From positions 558,001 to 622,000 of the forward strand of contig NZ_BPRC01000001.1 in assembly GCF_022179725.1 (NCBI RefSeq): 64,000 bases of DNA, given 5' to 3'. Position numbers and translations under genes: made by a program. Positions within the stretch are counted from its first letter, which is position 1; each line of letters opens with the position of its first letter. Shown here piece after piece: positions 1 to 11,213 of this stretch. The notes below the pieces were generated by a model. It was not told the origin of the DNA and ran no database searches. It was given only the letters and a program-made list of their open reading frames with translations. Origin of the DNA: Methylorubrum aminovorans (GTDB lineage: Bacteria > Pseudomonadota > Alphaproteobacteria > Rhizobiales > Beijerinckiaceae).

Positions 1-1396
1 CAATGGCGCCGCTGGTGCCGCTCGCGGCCTGCTGAATCGCCGCGACCTGGGCCGAGATACGATCGGTGGCCGCCGCGGTCTGGCCGGCGAGCGCCTTCAC
101 CTCGCCCGCCACCACGGCGAAACCGCGCCCGGCCTCCCCTGCGCGGGCGGCCTCGATCGTCGCGTTCAGGGCCAGGAGGTTGGTCTGCTCGGCGACATCG
201 TGGATCAGCGTTACGACGGCGCCGACCTCGTCAGCCGCACGCGCCAGGGCGGTGACGGTCGTCTTGAGACCACTGGCATCGGTCAGTGCGGTCTCGGCGA
301 TGCGGCTCGCGTGGCGCACCCGCTCGCCGATGCTTCGGGCCGAGCCGGACAGTTCCTCAGCGGCGCCCGCGATGCTGTCCACCACACCCGCGGACTGTTC
401 GGAAGCGCCGGCCACCTCTCCGGCGCGCAGCGTGGTGTCGCCCGCCGTGTCCCGCAGCCGGTCGGCGGCGGCCCGCATCGCCTGCGCGGAGCCGGTGAGA
501 TCGGACACCGCCCTTCGGGTCTCGTCCTCGAAGGCCTGGGTCGCGGCAGCGAGCCGCGTGGCGCGCGCGCCATCCTGCGCCAGCCGCTCGCGTGCAGCCT
601 GGTCGAGATTCCGCTTCTCGATCAGCGCCGCCTGGAACTGCGCGATGGTGGTGGCCATCTCGCCGACCTCGTCACGGCGGCCTGTGAAGGGCACGACCGC
701 GTCGAGCCGGTCGTCGGCGAGCGCCTGCATGGTGTCTTTCAACCGATGCAGCGGGTGCTGGATCTGCGTGCGGATGATCCAGAACGCGGCGACGAGGGCG
801 ATGACGAGCGCCGCAGCGGGCGCCGCGATCAGGGTGATGAATCCGGCGCGCTGTGCCTGCGCCGCCGCCTCCCGCTGCCCGTCGAGGCGCGCGAGCACAT
901 CGCGGCCGAGCGTCCCGATCTCCGCCACCATGCGCTCGCGATTCTTCACCGTTGCCGGATCGCTTGCCTGAATCAGCGCCGCACGAGGCGACAGCGTGAG
1001 GCCAAGGTCGGCGGTTTCGGTCTGGTAGGCGATGAACTCCTTCACCGAGAGGTCGAGCCGACGCCGCTTCTCCGCCGGCAGATGGCCTTCCATGGCGGCG
1101 AGAAACGGCCCGCGCGCGGCTTCCACATCGCCGAGTGCGTTCTGAAGTGCCGAAAGACGCTGCTTGGCCTCCTCCGTGTCCGAGGCGGTGTAGACGGCGC
1201 TCGCCTTGACGACAGCGTGCTCGATTGCTTGGGCGAGCCCCCGCGCTTGCAATCCGGCATCCCAGAAGGATTCGGTGAGAGTGGCCCGTGCCTGCTCCTG
1301 TGCTGCCTGCCGCAGGGAGAAAGCGGAGATGCTGGCCCCGACGAGGCCGAGAAGACCAACGACGGTGGCCAGCTTGAAGCCAAGAGACACACGCAT
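1..1396 (-). CDS. Methyl-accepting chemotaxis protein, 3' end outside window
   Basis: Transmembrane chemoreceptor that would signal through CheW/CheA. The minus-strand frame starts at ATG 1396 and runs off the left edge after about 465 codons. Visible parts in order: a first membrane helix at residues about 7-29, a periplasmic sensor of about 150 residues, a second membrane helix near 184-206 rich in Ala/Val/Ile, a HAMP-like linker, and the cytoplasmic signalling coiled coil. The conserved hairpin tip is visible as [19 protein letters not shown] followed by [12 protein letters not shown]. The ligand cannot be read from the sensor domain. The gene lies downstream of truB in the same direction. 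A terminator-like hairpin ends just before the start codon and no clear ribosome binding site is visible, so the start is less certain than the identity. Confidence 0.93.
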   Translation of the reverse strand, partial: MRVSLGFKLATVVGLLGLVGASISAFSLRQAAQEQARATLTESFWDAGLQARGLAQAIEHAVVKASAVYTASDTEEAKQRLSALQNALGDVEAARGPFLAAMEGHLPAEKRRRLDLSVKEFIAYQTETADLGLTLSPRAALIQASDPATVKNRERMVAEIGTLGRDVLARLDGQREAAAQAQRAGFITLIAAPAAALVIALVAAFWIIRTQIQHPLHRLKDTMQALADDRLDAVVPFTGRRDEVGEMATTIAQFQAALIEKRNLDQAARERLAQDGARATRLAAATQAFEDETRRAVSDLTGSAQAMRAAADRLRDTAGDTTLRAGEVAGASEQSAGVVDSIAGAAEELSGSARSIGERVRHASRIAETALTDASGLKTTVTALARAADEVGAVVTLIHDVAEQTNLLALNATIEAARAGEAGRGFAVVAGEVKALAGQTAAATDRISAQVAAIQQAASGTSGAI

Positions 1397-1397
1397 G

Positions 1398-1431
1398 AAA
1401 AAGCCCGCCGATCCGGAGAGTCGGCAGGCTT
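1398..1431 (-). terminator. Terminator-like hairpin abutting the receptor start codon
   Basis: An 11-bp stem (1401-1411 with 1421-1431, 9-nt loop) is followed on the minus strand by five T residues at 1402-1398 and then, after one C, by ATG at 1396. The one imperfect position is a G-U pair on the minus-strand RNA but a C-A mismatch on the plus strand, so the structure favours minus-strand transcripts. It may terminate the truB operon or act as a leader attenuator of the chemoreceptor gene. Confidence 0.7.
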
Positions 1432-1558
1432 CTAGGAAGCGATCGATTGACCTCGCGTTAAATAGAGCCGGCTATTCTAGATCTACTACGATGAACACGC
1501 CGTGATCATCTTCCTTGTTTGTAGGTTGCTCGATCGATTTCGCCGGCAAAGACTCAGC

Positions 1559-2584
1559 TTAGTTTCTCTGCGGCGCCGTTCCACCGAGATGGAACACGCG
1601 GTGCGGCACCAGTTCGCCGCGCTCGACGTCGCCGACGGCGACGAGAACGCCGCCGCAGGTCGCGTAAGCCTTGCCGCCAACCGGCGCATCGTGACCGCGC
1701 AGGATCACCGGCTGGCCGCGCATCAGGCGCAGCCCCATGTCGCGGCTGACCGCCACCGACGGAATCTCCTCCAGAGCCGTTTCGACCGGATGGAGATGCA
1801 TTTCCGTGCTCTCCTCCAGCGCGGCGACGGTGCAGGCCGTCGCCTCCTCGAAGGGTCCGACGCGGGTGCGCCGTAGCGCCGAAACATGGCCGTAGCAGCC
1901 GAGCACGCGGCCGAGGTCGCGAGCCAGGGCGCGAACGTAGGTGCCCTTGCCGCACTCGGCGGCGATGACGGTGCGGTCGCCGTGATGCTCGATGACCGAG
2001 AGGTGGTCGATGCGCACCTGCCGGGCGACGAGCTCCACCACCTCGCCGTCACGGGCGAGATCGTAGGCGCGCTCACCCTGGATCTTGATGGCGGAGAAGC
2101 GCGGCGGCACCTGCTCGATCTCGCCGACGAAAGCCGGGAGAGCCGCCTCGATCGCTTCGCGGGTCGGCCGGTTCTCGGAAGTCTCGACCGGACGCCCCTC
2201 CGCGTCGTCGGTGTCGGTCTCGATGCCCCAGGTCACCTCGAAGCGATAGGCCTTGCGCCCGTCCATCACGAACGGGACCGTCTTCGTCGCCTCGCCGAGC
2301 GCGATCGGCAGGATGCCGGAGGCCAGCGGGTCGAGCGTGCCGGCATGGCCCGCCTTCTTGGCATTGAACAGGCGCTTCACCACCGCAACCGCCTGGGTCG
2401 AGGTGATGCCGACGCCCTTGTCGAGCACCACCCAGCCGCTCACGTCGTTCTTCTTCGGGCGGTCATGCCGCGGCCGGCCGCGCTGAGGGCGGCGGGCGCC
2501 CCGCGGCGGCCCGTCCCGGCCCATGTCGCCGCGCGGACCCTGCGGTGCCTCGCTCGCGCGTTCGGAAGAAATCTCGTCCTGCAT
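1559..2584 (-). CDS. truB: tRNA pseudouridine(55) synthase TruB
   Basis: Converts U55 of the tRNA T-loop to pseudouridine. The 341-residue product has a basic, disordered N-terminal extension of about 45 residues rich in Arg/Pro/Gly, then the TruB core. The catalytic Asp is D85 in the motif HAGTLDPLASG, and the KGTYVRALARDLG segment typical of TruB lies further on. The C-terminal part matches the TruB C-terminal/PUA-like region, and overall length is slightly above the usual 300-320 because of the N-terminal tail. It is the last gene of the rimP-nusA-ylxR-infB-rbfA-truB operon, a conserved alphaproteobacterial order. The 116-nt gap from rbfA holds two short GC-rich inverted repeats without a T-run. 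Confidence 0.97.
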   Translation of the reverse strand: MQDEISSERASEAPQGPRGDMGRDGPPRGARRPQRGRPRHDRPKKNDVSGWVVLDKGVGITSTQAVAVVKRLFNAKKAGHAGTLDPLASGILPIALGEATKTVPFVMDGRKAYRFEVTWGIETDTDDAEGRPVETSENRPTREAIEAALPAFVGEIEQVPPRFSAIKIQGERAYDLARDGEVVELVARQVRIDHLSVIEHHGDRTVIAAECGKGTYVRALARDLGRVLGCYGHVSALRRTRVGPFEEATACTVAALEESTEMHLHPVETALEEIPSVAVSRDMGLRLMRGQPVILRGHDAPVGGKAYATCGGVLVAVGDVERGELVPHRVFHLGGTAPQRN

Positions 2585-2700
2585 CCTGTCCTCGATCGAC
2601 GGGCTTTATTGAGGGGCTTGTCCCGTCATGGGGCTGTCACAGGGCCGCCACGCGGCCCGCTGGGTGAACGGGCGGCATGGATGGGCCGCCCGGATCAACG

Positions 2701-3138
2701 TCAATCGCGCGAGGGCGAATCCGGTTCGGCCTCGTCGTCCGCACCGGGGGCGCTTTCCAAATCCCGCTGGACCTTCTCGCTCCGCAGGAGCTGGTCGATG
2801 CGGGCCGCCTCGTCGAAGGTCTCGTCGCGACGGAAGCGCAGGTCGGGGGCGTATTTCAGATTCACGCGCCGGGCCACCTCCTGGCGGAGGATCTTCTTGT
2901 GCCGCTCCAGCGCGGCGATCACTGGCGCCTCGTCCTGCCCGCCGAGCGGCATCACGTAGGCGGTGGCGAGTTTGAGGTCCGGCGACATCCGCACCTCGGG
3001 CACGGTGACGACGTGCGAGCCGAGCACCGGGTCCTGAATGTCGCCGCGCTGGAGCACTTCGGCCAGCGCGTGGCGGATGAGTTCGGCCACGCGCTGCTGG
3101 CGCTGCGAGGGACCGGAGGGAGTCTGCTTTTGGGCCAT
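2701..3138 (-). CDS. rbfA: 30S ribosome-binding factor A
   Basis: RbfA binds the free 30S subunit near the 5' end of 16S rRNA and is needed for late 30S maturation and cold adaptation. The 145-residue protein has the compact KH-like RbfA fold: N-terminal [17 protein letters not shown], the central strand region with [13 protein letters not shown], and the helix region [20 protein letters not shown] short acidic C-terminal tail follows. Length is typical of alphaproteobacterial RbfA. It sits between infB and truB, as in most bacteria with this operon. A strong intrinsic-terminator-like hairpin lies in the 104-nt gap upstream, so its expression may be lower than that of infB or depend on readthrough or an internal promoter. 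Confidence 0.97.
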   Translation of the reverse strand: MAQKQTPSGPSQRQQRVAELIRHALAEVLQRGDIQDPVLGSHVVTVPEVRMSPDLKLATAYVMPLGGQDEAPVIAALERHKKILRQEVARRVNLKYAPDLRFRRDETFDEAARIDQLLRSEKVQRDLESAPGADDEAEPDSPSRD

Positions 3139-3178
3139 CGGCTGATCGACGTCGCTGAACCGTCAGGCTGGTGCCTGG

Positions 3179-3212
3179 AAACAAAGGGGGCCGCAGCTTT
3201 CGCCGCGGCCCC
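3179..3212 (-). terminator. Intrinsic terminator-like hairpin between infB and rbfA
   Basis: On the minus strand an 11-bp GC-rich stem (3212-3202 with 3197-3187) closes a GAAA tetraloop and is followed by a U-rich tail reading CTTTGTTTCC. One pair is G-U only on the minus-strand RNA. It lies 30 nt after the infB stop and 48 nt before the rbfA start, inside a conserved operon. Confidence 0.75.
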
Positions 3213-3242
3213 GCTTGAACAAGAGCGGTAGGGTAGGGCCGC

Positions 3243-6218
<2,976 letters not shown>

Positions 6219-6282
6219 TCAGTCTGAACCCTGAGGGTTTCCATCGTCCCATCGGCCGGCGGCGGGCATGCCCGGCCGAGTG

Positions 6283-7023
6283 TCATGTCAATTCGTCGTC
6301 GTGCGAATCGAAGGCGGTCGCGCCAGCAGCAAGCGGGGCGTCCTCTTCAGACGCCGACGCCATACCCTCGAAGGTGCGGAACCGACGCCAACGCGCGAGA
6401 TAGCCGGTAGTGCCGGCTCCCGCGATAAGGGCAGCGTGTATCACATGATCCCGGCCCAATGCCATGTCCAATTCGGCGTTGGACAGGTCATCGACAACGG
6501 GAATAACCGATATGGCATCGCCGTAGCGCCGCCGCAAGGCGGCGGCCAGCTTGCGCCGGCCGTCCGGTGCGGCATCGCTGGCGTGAATCAATCCCCTGAC
6601 GCCCTCGGCGCCGAGGATCGCCGACTCGACCTTGCCGAAACCGGTCACCACGCAGCCCGCCTTGTTGGCCAGAGCCAGCGCCTGACGCAGATCGGTGCGC
6701 AGCCCCTCGGCGACCTGATCGGCGAGATCGGGCGCGGCCTTCACCTCGCCGGTCTTGAAGGCGCGGTGGAAGGCGCGGCGCTTCACCGCCGCCTCGACTG
6801 TGGCGCGGGTCGCCGTCACCCAAGCGCCGCGGCCCGGGAGACGCGCGCGCAGGTCCGGCACCACCGCGCCGTCCGGTCCCAGCACGAAGCGAATCATCGC
6901 GTTCGGGGATTGCGCTGTCCGGGTGACGATGCAGGTGCGCACGGGCTCCCGGCCGCGGCCGGGGCCGCGGTCGAGTTCCGGACCGGTTTCGGCCGTCTCG
7001 CCCTGCGTGATCATGTCCTGCAC
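6283..7023 (-). CDS. YlxR-family RNA-binding protein with L7Ae-like C-terminal domain
   Basis: Predicted RNA-binding protein of the DUF448/YlxR family, conserved between nusA and infB and associated with transcription-translation coupling or RNase P regulation in other bacteria. The 246-residue product carries the YlxR core at about residues 25-95 (VRTCIVTRTAQSPNAMIRFV, LPGRGAWVT) followed by a segment at about 100-205 resembling an L7Ae-like RNA-binding fold (ADQVAEGLRTDLRQALALA, CVVTGFGKVE). This fusion is usual in alphaproteobacteria, whereas Gram-positive YlxR is only about 90 residues. The start is GTG at 7023, 20 nt after the nusA stop; an ATG three codons later (7014) is an alternative. 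Exact function is not established. Confidence 0.9.
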   Translation of the reverse strand: MQDMITQGETAETGPELDRGPGRGREPVRTCIVTRTAQSPNAMIRFVLGPDGAVVPDLRARLPGRGAWVTATRATVEAAVKRRAFHRAFKTGEVKAAPDLADQVAEGLRTDLRQALALANKAGCVVTGFGKVESAILGAEGVRGLIHASDAAPDGRRKLAAALRRRYGDAISVIPVVDDLSNAELDMALGRDHVIHAALIAGAGTTGYLARWRRFRTFEGMASASEEDAPLAAGATAFDSHDDELT

Positions 7024-7043
7024 CGTTCCGCGTCGTTCCCGAC

Positions 7044-8696
7044 TCAGGCCTGCTGCGGCTCGGCAGACGCCGCCTCGGTCGACTCGCCTTCCGCGATCTC
7101 GGCCTCGTCCGCCTCACCCTCCGCCGCCTCGCCCTCCGGCTCCGGCAGCGACTCGATCCAGCCGGCCTTCAGACGGGCAGCCATGATCAGGGCCTCGGCC
7201 TCGGCCCGCGACAGCTCGAAACCATCGAGGTAGCCGGCGTGGCGCACGGCCTCGGGGCCGCGGCCTTCGGTGTAGCCGACGAGGTCGTCGGTGGCGCAGC
7301 CGGCGAGATCCTCGACGGTCTTCACCTCGTTCTCGCCCAGCGCCACCATCATCGCCGTGGTGATGCCGTCGATCTCGCGCAGCTCGTCCTCGACGCCGAG
7401 CTCACGGCGACGATCGTCCTGCTCCTGCTCGATGCGGGCGAGGTAGTCCTGGGCGCGGGCCTGGATCTCGGCACCGGTCTCCTCGTCGAGGCCCTGGATG
7501 TTCGAGAGTTCGGCAACATCGACGAAGGCGATCTCCTCGACGTTGCGGAAGCCTTCGGCCGCGAGAAGCTGGCCGACGGTCTCGTCCACGTCGAGCGCTT
7601 CCATGAAGACCTGGGTGCGCTCGGCGAATTCCTTCTGGCGGCGCTCCGATTCCTCGGCCTCGGTCAGGATGTCGATGTCCCAGCCGGTGAGCTGCGAGGC
7701 GAGACGCACGTTCTGGCCGCGTCGGCCGATGGCGAGCGAGAGCTGGTCGTCGGGCACGACGACCTCGATACGGTCGGCCTCCTCGTCGAGCACCACCTTC
7801 ACGACCTCGGCCGGCTGGAGCGCGTTGACGATGAAGGTCGCCTGATCTTCCGACCACGGGATGATGTCGATCTTCTCGCCCTGAAGCTCGCCGACCACCG
7901 CCTGAACGCGGGAGCCGCGCATGCCGACGCAGGCGCCGACCGGATCGATCGACGAATCACGCGAGATGACGGCAATCTTTGCGCGCGAGCCCGGATCGCG
8001 GGCCACTGCCTTCACCTCGACGATGCCGTCGTAGATCTCAGGCACTTCCTGGCCGAACAGCTTGGCCATGAATTGCGGGTGAGAGCGCGAGAGGAAGATC
8101 TGCGGCCCACGCACTTCGGAGCGGACGTCGAACAGATAGGCGCGAATACGGTCGCCGGGGCGGAAGGTCTCGCGCGGGATCATCTCGTCGCGACGCACGA
8201 TGCCCTCGCCGCGGCCGAGATCGACGATGACGTTGCCGTACTCGACGCGCTTGACCACGCCGTTGAGGATCTCGCCGATACGGTCCTTGTACTCGTCGTA
8301 CTGGCGGGCGCGTTCGGCGTCGCGAACCTTCTGCACGATGACCTGCTTGGCCGATTGCGCGGCGACGCGGCCGAAGTCGAAGGGCGGCAGGGTGTCGGAG
8401 ATCACGTCGCCGACGAGCGCGCCGGGGTTGTAGCGGCGGGCCTGATCGAGGGTGATCTCGCGGGCATCGTTCTCGACCTGATCGACCACGAGCAGGTGGC
8501 GCGACAGGCGCAGCGCACCGCTCTTCGGATCGATCTCGGCGTGGACGTCGGTCTCGGCGCCGTAGCGGGAGCGGGCGGCCTTGGCGATCGCCTCTTCCAT
8601 CGCCTCGATGACGATCTGGCGGTCGATCACTTTCTCGCGGGCCACCGCGTCGGCGATCTGCAGGAGTTCGAGCCGGTTGGCGCTGACGACGGCCAT
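7044..8696 (-). CDS. nusA: Transcription termination/antitermination factor NusA
   Basis: Binds RNA polymerase and nascent RNA and controls pausing, termination and antitermination. The 550-residue protein has, in order, the N-terminal RNAP-binding domain (residues 1-125), an S1 domain (about 135-200), two KH domains (about 205-345, with [20 protein letters not shown] and [15 protein letters not shown]), and a C-terminal part with helix-hairpin-helix-like acidic repeats and an Ala/Glu-rich tail. The start ATG at 8696 gives a standard N-terminus with leucine-rich [14 protein letters not shown]. Gene order rimP-nusA-ylxR-infB is canonical. Since NusA can control its own operon in other bacteria, the terminator-like structure in the rimP leader is a plausible target. 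Confidence 0.98.
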   Translation of the reverse strand: MAVVSANRLELLQIADAVAREKVIDRQIVIEAMEEAIAKAARSRYGAETDVHAEIDPKSGALRLSRHLLVVDQVENDAREITLDQARRYNPGALVGDVISDTLPPFDFGRVAAQSAKQVIVQKVRDAERARQYDEYKDRIGEILNGVVKRVEYGNVIVDLGRGEGIVRRDEMIPRETFRPGDRIRAYLFDVRSEVRGPQIFLSRSHPQFMAKLFGQEVPEIYDGIVEVKAVARDPGSRAKIAVISRDSSIDPVGACVGMRGSRVQAVVGELQGEKIDIIPWSEDQATFIVNALQPAEVVKVVLDEEADRIEVVVPDDQLSLAIGRRGQNVRLASQLTGWDIDILTEAEESERRQKEFAERTQVFMEALDVDETVGQLLAAEGFRNVEEIAFVDVAELSNIQGLDEETGAEIQARAQDYLARIEQEQDDRRRELGVEDELREIDGITTAMMVALGENEVKTVEDLAGCATDDLVGYTEGRGPEAVRHAGYLDGFELSRAEAEALIMAARLKAGWIESLPEPEGEAAEGEADEAEIAEGESTEAASAEPQQA

Positions 8697-8714
8697 GGTT
8701 CCTGGTCCTTCCTT

Positions 8715-8742
8715 CAGTCGTGCTTTTGCAGTCGTACTTTTG
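8715..8742. repeat. 14-bp direct repeat in the rimP-nusA gap
   Basis: Two adjacent 14-nt units, CAGTCGTGCTTTTG and CAGTCGTACTTTTG, differ at one base, and a partial third copy starts at 8743. They lie in the 113-nt spacer between rimP and nusA. On the operon strand this puts two CAAAAG tracts before the nusA ribosome binding region. No function is assigned. Confidence 0.6.
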
Positions 8743-8809
8743 CAGTTCGGACGTGCAGAGCTTGTGTTCGGATCGCGCGCCAGTCCCTCGGGCCGAGAGC
8801 GCGAAAATG

Positions 8810-9565
8810 TCAGTGCAGCGTGTCGCGGTTCTTCAGGCGGGCGGCCTTGGTGACGATGCCGCCCCCGGGCTTGGGCTTCTTCGCCTTCACCGGCTTGCCG
8901 GCATTCTTGTCGGCCTTGGGCTTGGGCCGCTTCGGCTGCGGGATGAAGCGGATCTGCGGCGCCTCGTCCTCGGCCTCCTCGCCCTCTTCCTCATCGGCCG
9001 CATCGCCGTCCTGCGGCGGGGCGGAGCCGCGGCGCAGCGACTCGCGAATCAGGTCGTCGGTGAGGACGAGATGCGCCTCGCCGAGATCGCGAAGCGGCAC
9101 GTCGATGCGGCTCGGTAGGCCCGGCTTCACGTCGGGCAGGTCGATCGGCACCGTGGCGCCGTCCGCACTCGGCACGCCGATGATGCCGCGGAAGCGCTTA
9201 CGCCCGTCCATCGGTACGGCGAGCTCCACCTTGGCCTCGTAGCCGGCCCACCGCTCGAAATCCGAGACACGCACCAGCGGCCGGTCGATACCGGGCGAGG
9301 AGACTTCGAGGTAGTAGGCGCCGCCGACCGGATCTTCGAGATCGAGGATCGGCGAGATCGCCCGGCTCACCGTCTCGCACTCGTCGACGCCCATCGTGCC
9401 GTCGGGCCGCTCGGCCATGATCTGCACGGTGCAGCCATTGGTGTTCGAGATCTTCACCCGAACCAGGCGGAAGCCGAGGCCCTCGATCGGTCCCTCGACG
9501 ATCTGGGCGACGCGCGCGGCGACGCCGGTCTCGCTGACAAGACGTTTCTCGGTGGGCTCCGCCAT
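8810..9565 (-). CDS. rimP: Ribosome maturation factor RimP
   Basis: RimP is needed for maturation of the 30S subunit. The product from ATG 9565 is 251 residues: an N-terminal alpha/beta domain ([16 protein letters not shown], then [18 protein letters not shown]), the conserved [14 protein letters not shown] motif of the RimP family, the small SH3-like C-terminal domain, and an unusual tail after about residue 180 that is first acidic, then Lys/Pro-rich. The family is usually 150-200 residues, so this tail is the odd part; similar basic tails occur in Rhizobiales. A start 18 codons upstream is open but less likely because conservation begins after 9565. First gene of the nusA-infB operon; its leader contains a nested attenuator-like structure. 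Confidence 0.95.
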   Translation of the reverse strand: MAEPTEKRLVSETGVAARVAQIVEGPIEGLGFRLVRVKISNTNGCTVQIMAERPDGTMGVDECETVSRAISPILDLEDPVGGAYYLEVSSPGIDRPLVRVSDFERWAGYEAKVELAVPMDGRKRFRGIIGVPSADGATVPIDLPDVKPGLPSRIDVPLRDLGEAHLVLTDDLIRESLRRGSAPPQDGDAADEEEGEEAEDEAPQIRFIPQPKRPKPKADKNAGKPVKAKKPKPGGGIVTKAARLKNRDTLH

Positions 9566-9626
9566 GCTGTCGTTTTCCGAAAGTCTCAGTCGGGTGGTTA
9601 AGCTTGGCAAATCCGGCACAGGAGGC

Positions 9627-9676
9627 GCTTGCGGAAATAAAAAAGAGCGGACCCCGGGGGGCCCACTCCCGCAAGC
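9627..9676 (-). promoter_or_regulatory. Attenuator-like leader of the rimP-nusA-infB operon
   Basis: Read on the minus strand, an 8-bp outer stem (9676-9669 GCTTGCGG with 9634-9627 CCGCAAGC) encloses a complete intrinsic terminator: a 10-bp stem (9668-9659 with 9654-9645), then TTTTTTATTT. Two inner pairs are G-U only on the operon-strand RNA. The element ends 61 nt before the rimP ATG. This is structure seen directly; control of the operon is inferred by analogy with the enterobacterial rimP leader. Confidence 0.7.
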
Positions 9677-9845
9677 AGCCTATCGACTGCACCAGAAATG
9701 TTGAGCCGTGACTTAACCCCGGCGCGCGGCGAATTCAAGCGTCTCGACGCGCCGTCCCCGGCCTGTGGTGCCGCGAGATGGCCATCTCCGGCTGCAAACA
9801 GTCTTTTGAGCGCGCGCGACAGGAGAGGGGACCTTGGGGGCAACG

Positions 9846-10487
9846 ATGAACGGGCCGGATCCGGACAAGCTTCACCCAATGCCGGGGCACGAGCGTGTCA
9901 CCTTCATCCGCAATCTCGACCTGCCAGAGAACGTCGAAGTCGGCGCCTATACGTATTACGACGATCCGGCCGGTCCGCAGGCCTTTCTCGACGCGATCCT
10001 TTACCACTTCCCCTTCATCGGCGACCGCTTAGTGATCGGGAAGTTCTGCGCAATCGCCGCGGGTACGCGCTTCCTGATGAACGGCGGCAATCACCGCCTC
10101 GACGGGCTCTCGACCTATCCGTTCCCGATCTTCGGCGGCGACTGGATCGGTCGTTTCGAGGGCGAACTCAGTTTTCCCAATCGCGGCGACACGATCATCG
10201 GCAACGACGTCTGGCTCGGCTACCGCAGCACCGTGATGCCGGGCGTCACGATCGGCGACGGCGCGGTGGTGGCCGCGCACGCGGTGGTGAGCGCCGATGT
10301 CCCGCCCTACACGATCGTGGCCGGCAATCCGGCCCGCGCGGTGCGCCGCCGATTCTCCGAGGAGGATGCGGCGCGACTGCAGCGGATCGCGTGGTGGGAC
10401 TGGCCGGTGGAGCGCATCACCGCGCATCTGCCGCTGATCGGCGGTGGGGATGTGGGAGCGCTGGAGGCGGTGGCGCGGAAGGGCTGA
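9846..10487 (+). CDS. Vat/CatB-type xenobiotic O-acetyltransferase
   Basis: Left-handed beta-helix acyltransferase that would use acetyl-CoA to acetylate a hydroxyl group, as in the type-B chloramphenicol and streptogramin acetyltransferases. The 213-residue protein shows imperfect hexapeptide repeats (IIGNDVWLGYRSTVMPGVTI, GDGAVVAAHAVV), the PPYTIVAGNPAR signature, and the active-site His region GGNHRLDGLSTYPF. ATG 9846 was chosen over an open TTG four codons earlier, with purine-rich AGGAGAGG upstream at about 9820. It is divergent from rimP. Similarity supports the family, but whether it confers drug resistance or acts on a cell metabolite cannot be told; chromosomal copies are common in soil alphaproteobacteria. 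Confidence 0.92.
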   Translation: MNGPDPDKLHPMPGHERVTFIRNLDLPENVEVGAYTYYDDPAGPQAFLDAILYHFPFIGDRLVIGKFCAIAAGTRFLMNGGNHRLDGLSTYPFPIFGGDWIGRFEGELSFPNRGDTIIGNDVWLGYRSTVMPGVTIGDGAVVAAHAVVSADVPPYTIVAGNPARAVRRRFSEEDAARLQRIAWWDWPVERITAHLPLIGGGDVGALEAVARKG

Positions 10488-10517
10488 CCGGCCCCGCCAC
10501 CTCGGCGATGCGCCCGC

Positions 10518-11213
10518 TCAGCCCGCCTCCTCCAGCGGAAACGGCGTCGGCGCCCACATCGCTTCGACTTTAGCGCAGGCAACGTTCTCGCGCTCCCACC
10601 GATGAAGGATCGCGGCGAGCGCCGCGCGGTTGTCGTCCATCAGCGGCTTGCCCAGGGAGCGGATGCGCAGGTTCCACGTTCGCCAAGGCCCTTCTTGCGG
10701 AAGGTGCTGCAATTCAGGCGAAGCTTTGACCTCTTGCCACCAGCATCGTGCCAAATTCAGGTTTCCCATAGCAATATCGTAGACAAGATTTTCAAAACAA
10801 TCCTTTCCCCATGTATAATCAATCGCCGCCTCCGTCAAAGAGCGACAGGCATGCAACGTATCGACGCTTCGGAGGAGCTTTATCACTCTTTCAGTTTTTG
10901 TAATGAATTCTTTCGGCATATCCGGATCGTCCCAACACCAACCTCTACCCTGCCCGTCAATATCAGCCGATCGATAAATGTACTCCCAGCAAAATCCAGC
11001 ATTAGTGATTGGCTTAACATATGGAAGGAAGAGGGGGTTCAGCGTCCATTGTGGCGTAAAATAAAGTGCCGAGGAAGTTCGATCGATCCAAATTTCTCTA
11101 GTCACGTGAGCAATAGGCACCAGCATGAGCGTGCGACTATTGACGAGCGTAAGATCAGGGTGTCGTTCCAGTAGCGGGCGAACGAGTTGGCGGACCTGTC
11201 GAGCGGTCGTCAT
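10518..11213 (-). CDS. Uncharacterised protein, candidate immunity protein
   Basis: A 231-residue cytosolic-looking protein without signal peptide or membrane segment; no family recognised. It is rich in Trp (at least ten, including WCWDD and CWWQEV) and its gene is clearly lower in GC than its neighbours, with AT-rich stretches around 10,770-11,150, suggesting recent transfer. Its ATG overlaps the stop codon of the upstream toxin-like frame in the arrangement TGATG, so the two would be translationally coupled. A short gene immediately behind a toxin-like C-terminus is the usual place for an immunity gene of a polymorphic toxin system, and that is the basis for the suggestion. The reading frame is intact although the putative toxin frame is broken. 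Confidence 0.6.
   Translation of the reverse strand: MTTARQVRQLVRPLLERHPDLTLVNSRTLMLVPIAHVTREIWIDRTSSALYFTPQWTLNPLFLPYVKPITNAGFCWEYIYRSADIDGQGRGWCWDDPDMPKEFITKTERVIKLLRSVDTLHACRSLTEAAIDYTWGKDCFENLVYDIAMGNLNLARCWWQEVKASPELQHLPQEGPWRTWNLRIRSLGKPLMDDNRAALAAILHRWERENVACAKVEAMWAPTPFPLEEAG

Noticed and set aside
9620..9845. Initiator tRNA (metY-like) upstream of rimP as in enterobacteria
   Set aside because: No cloverleaf or CCA-end pattern found; the only structure is the nested terminator.
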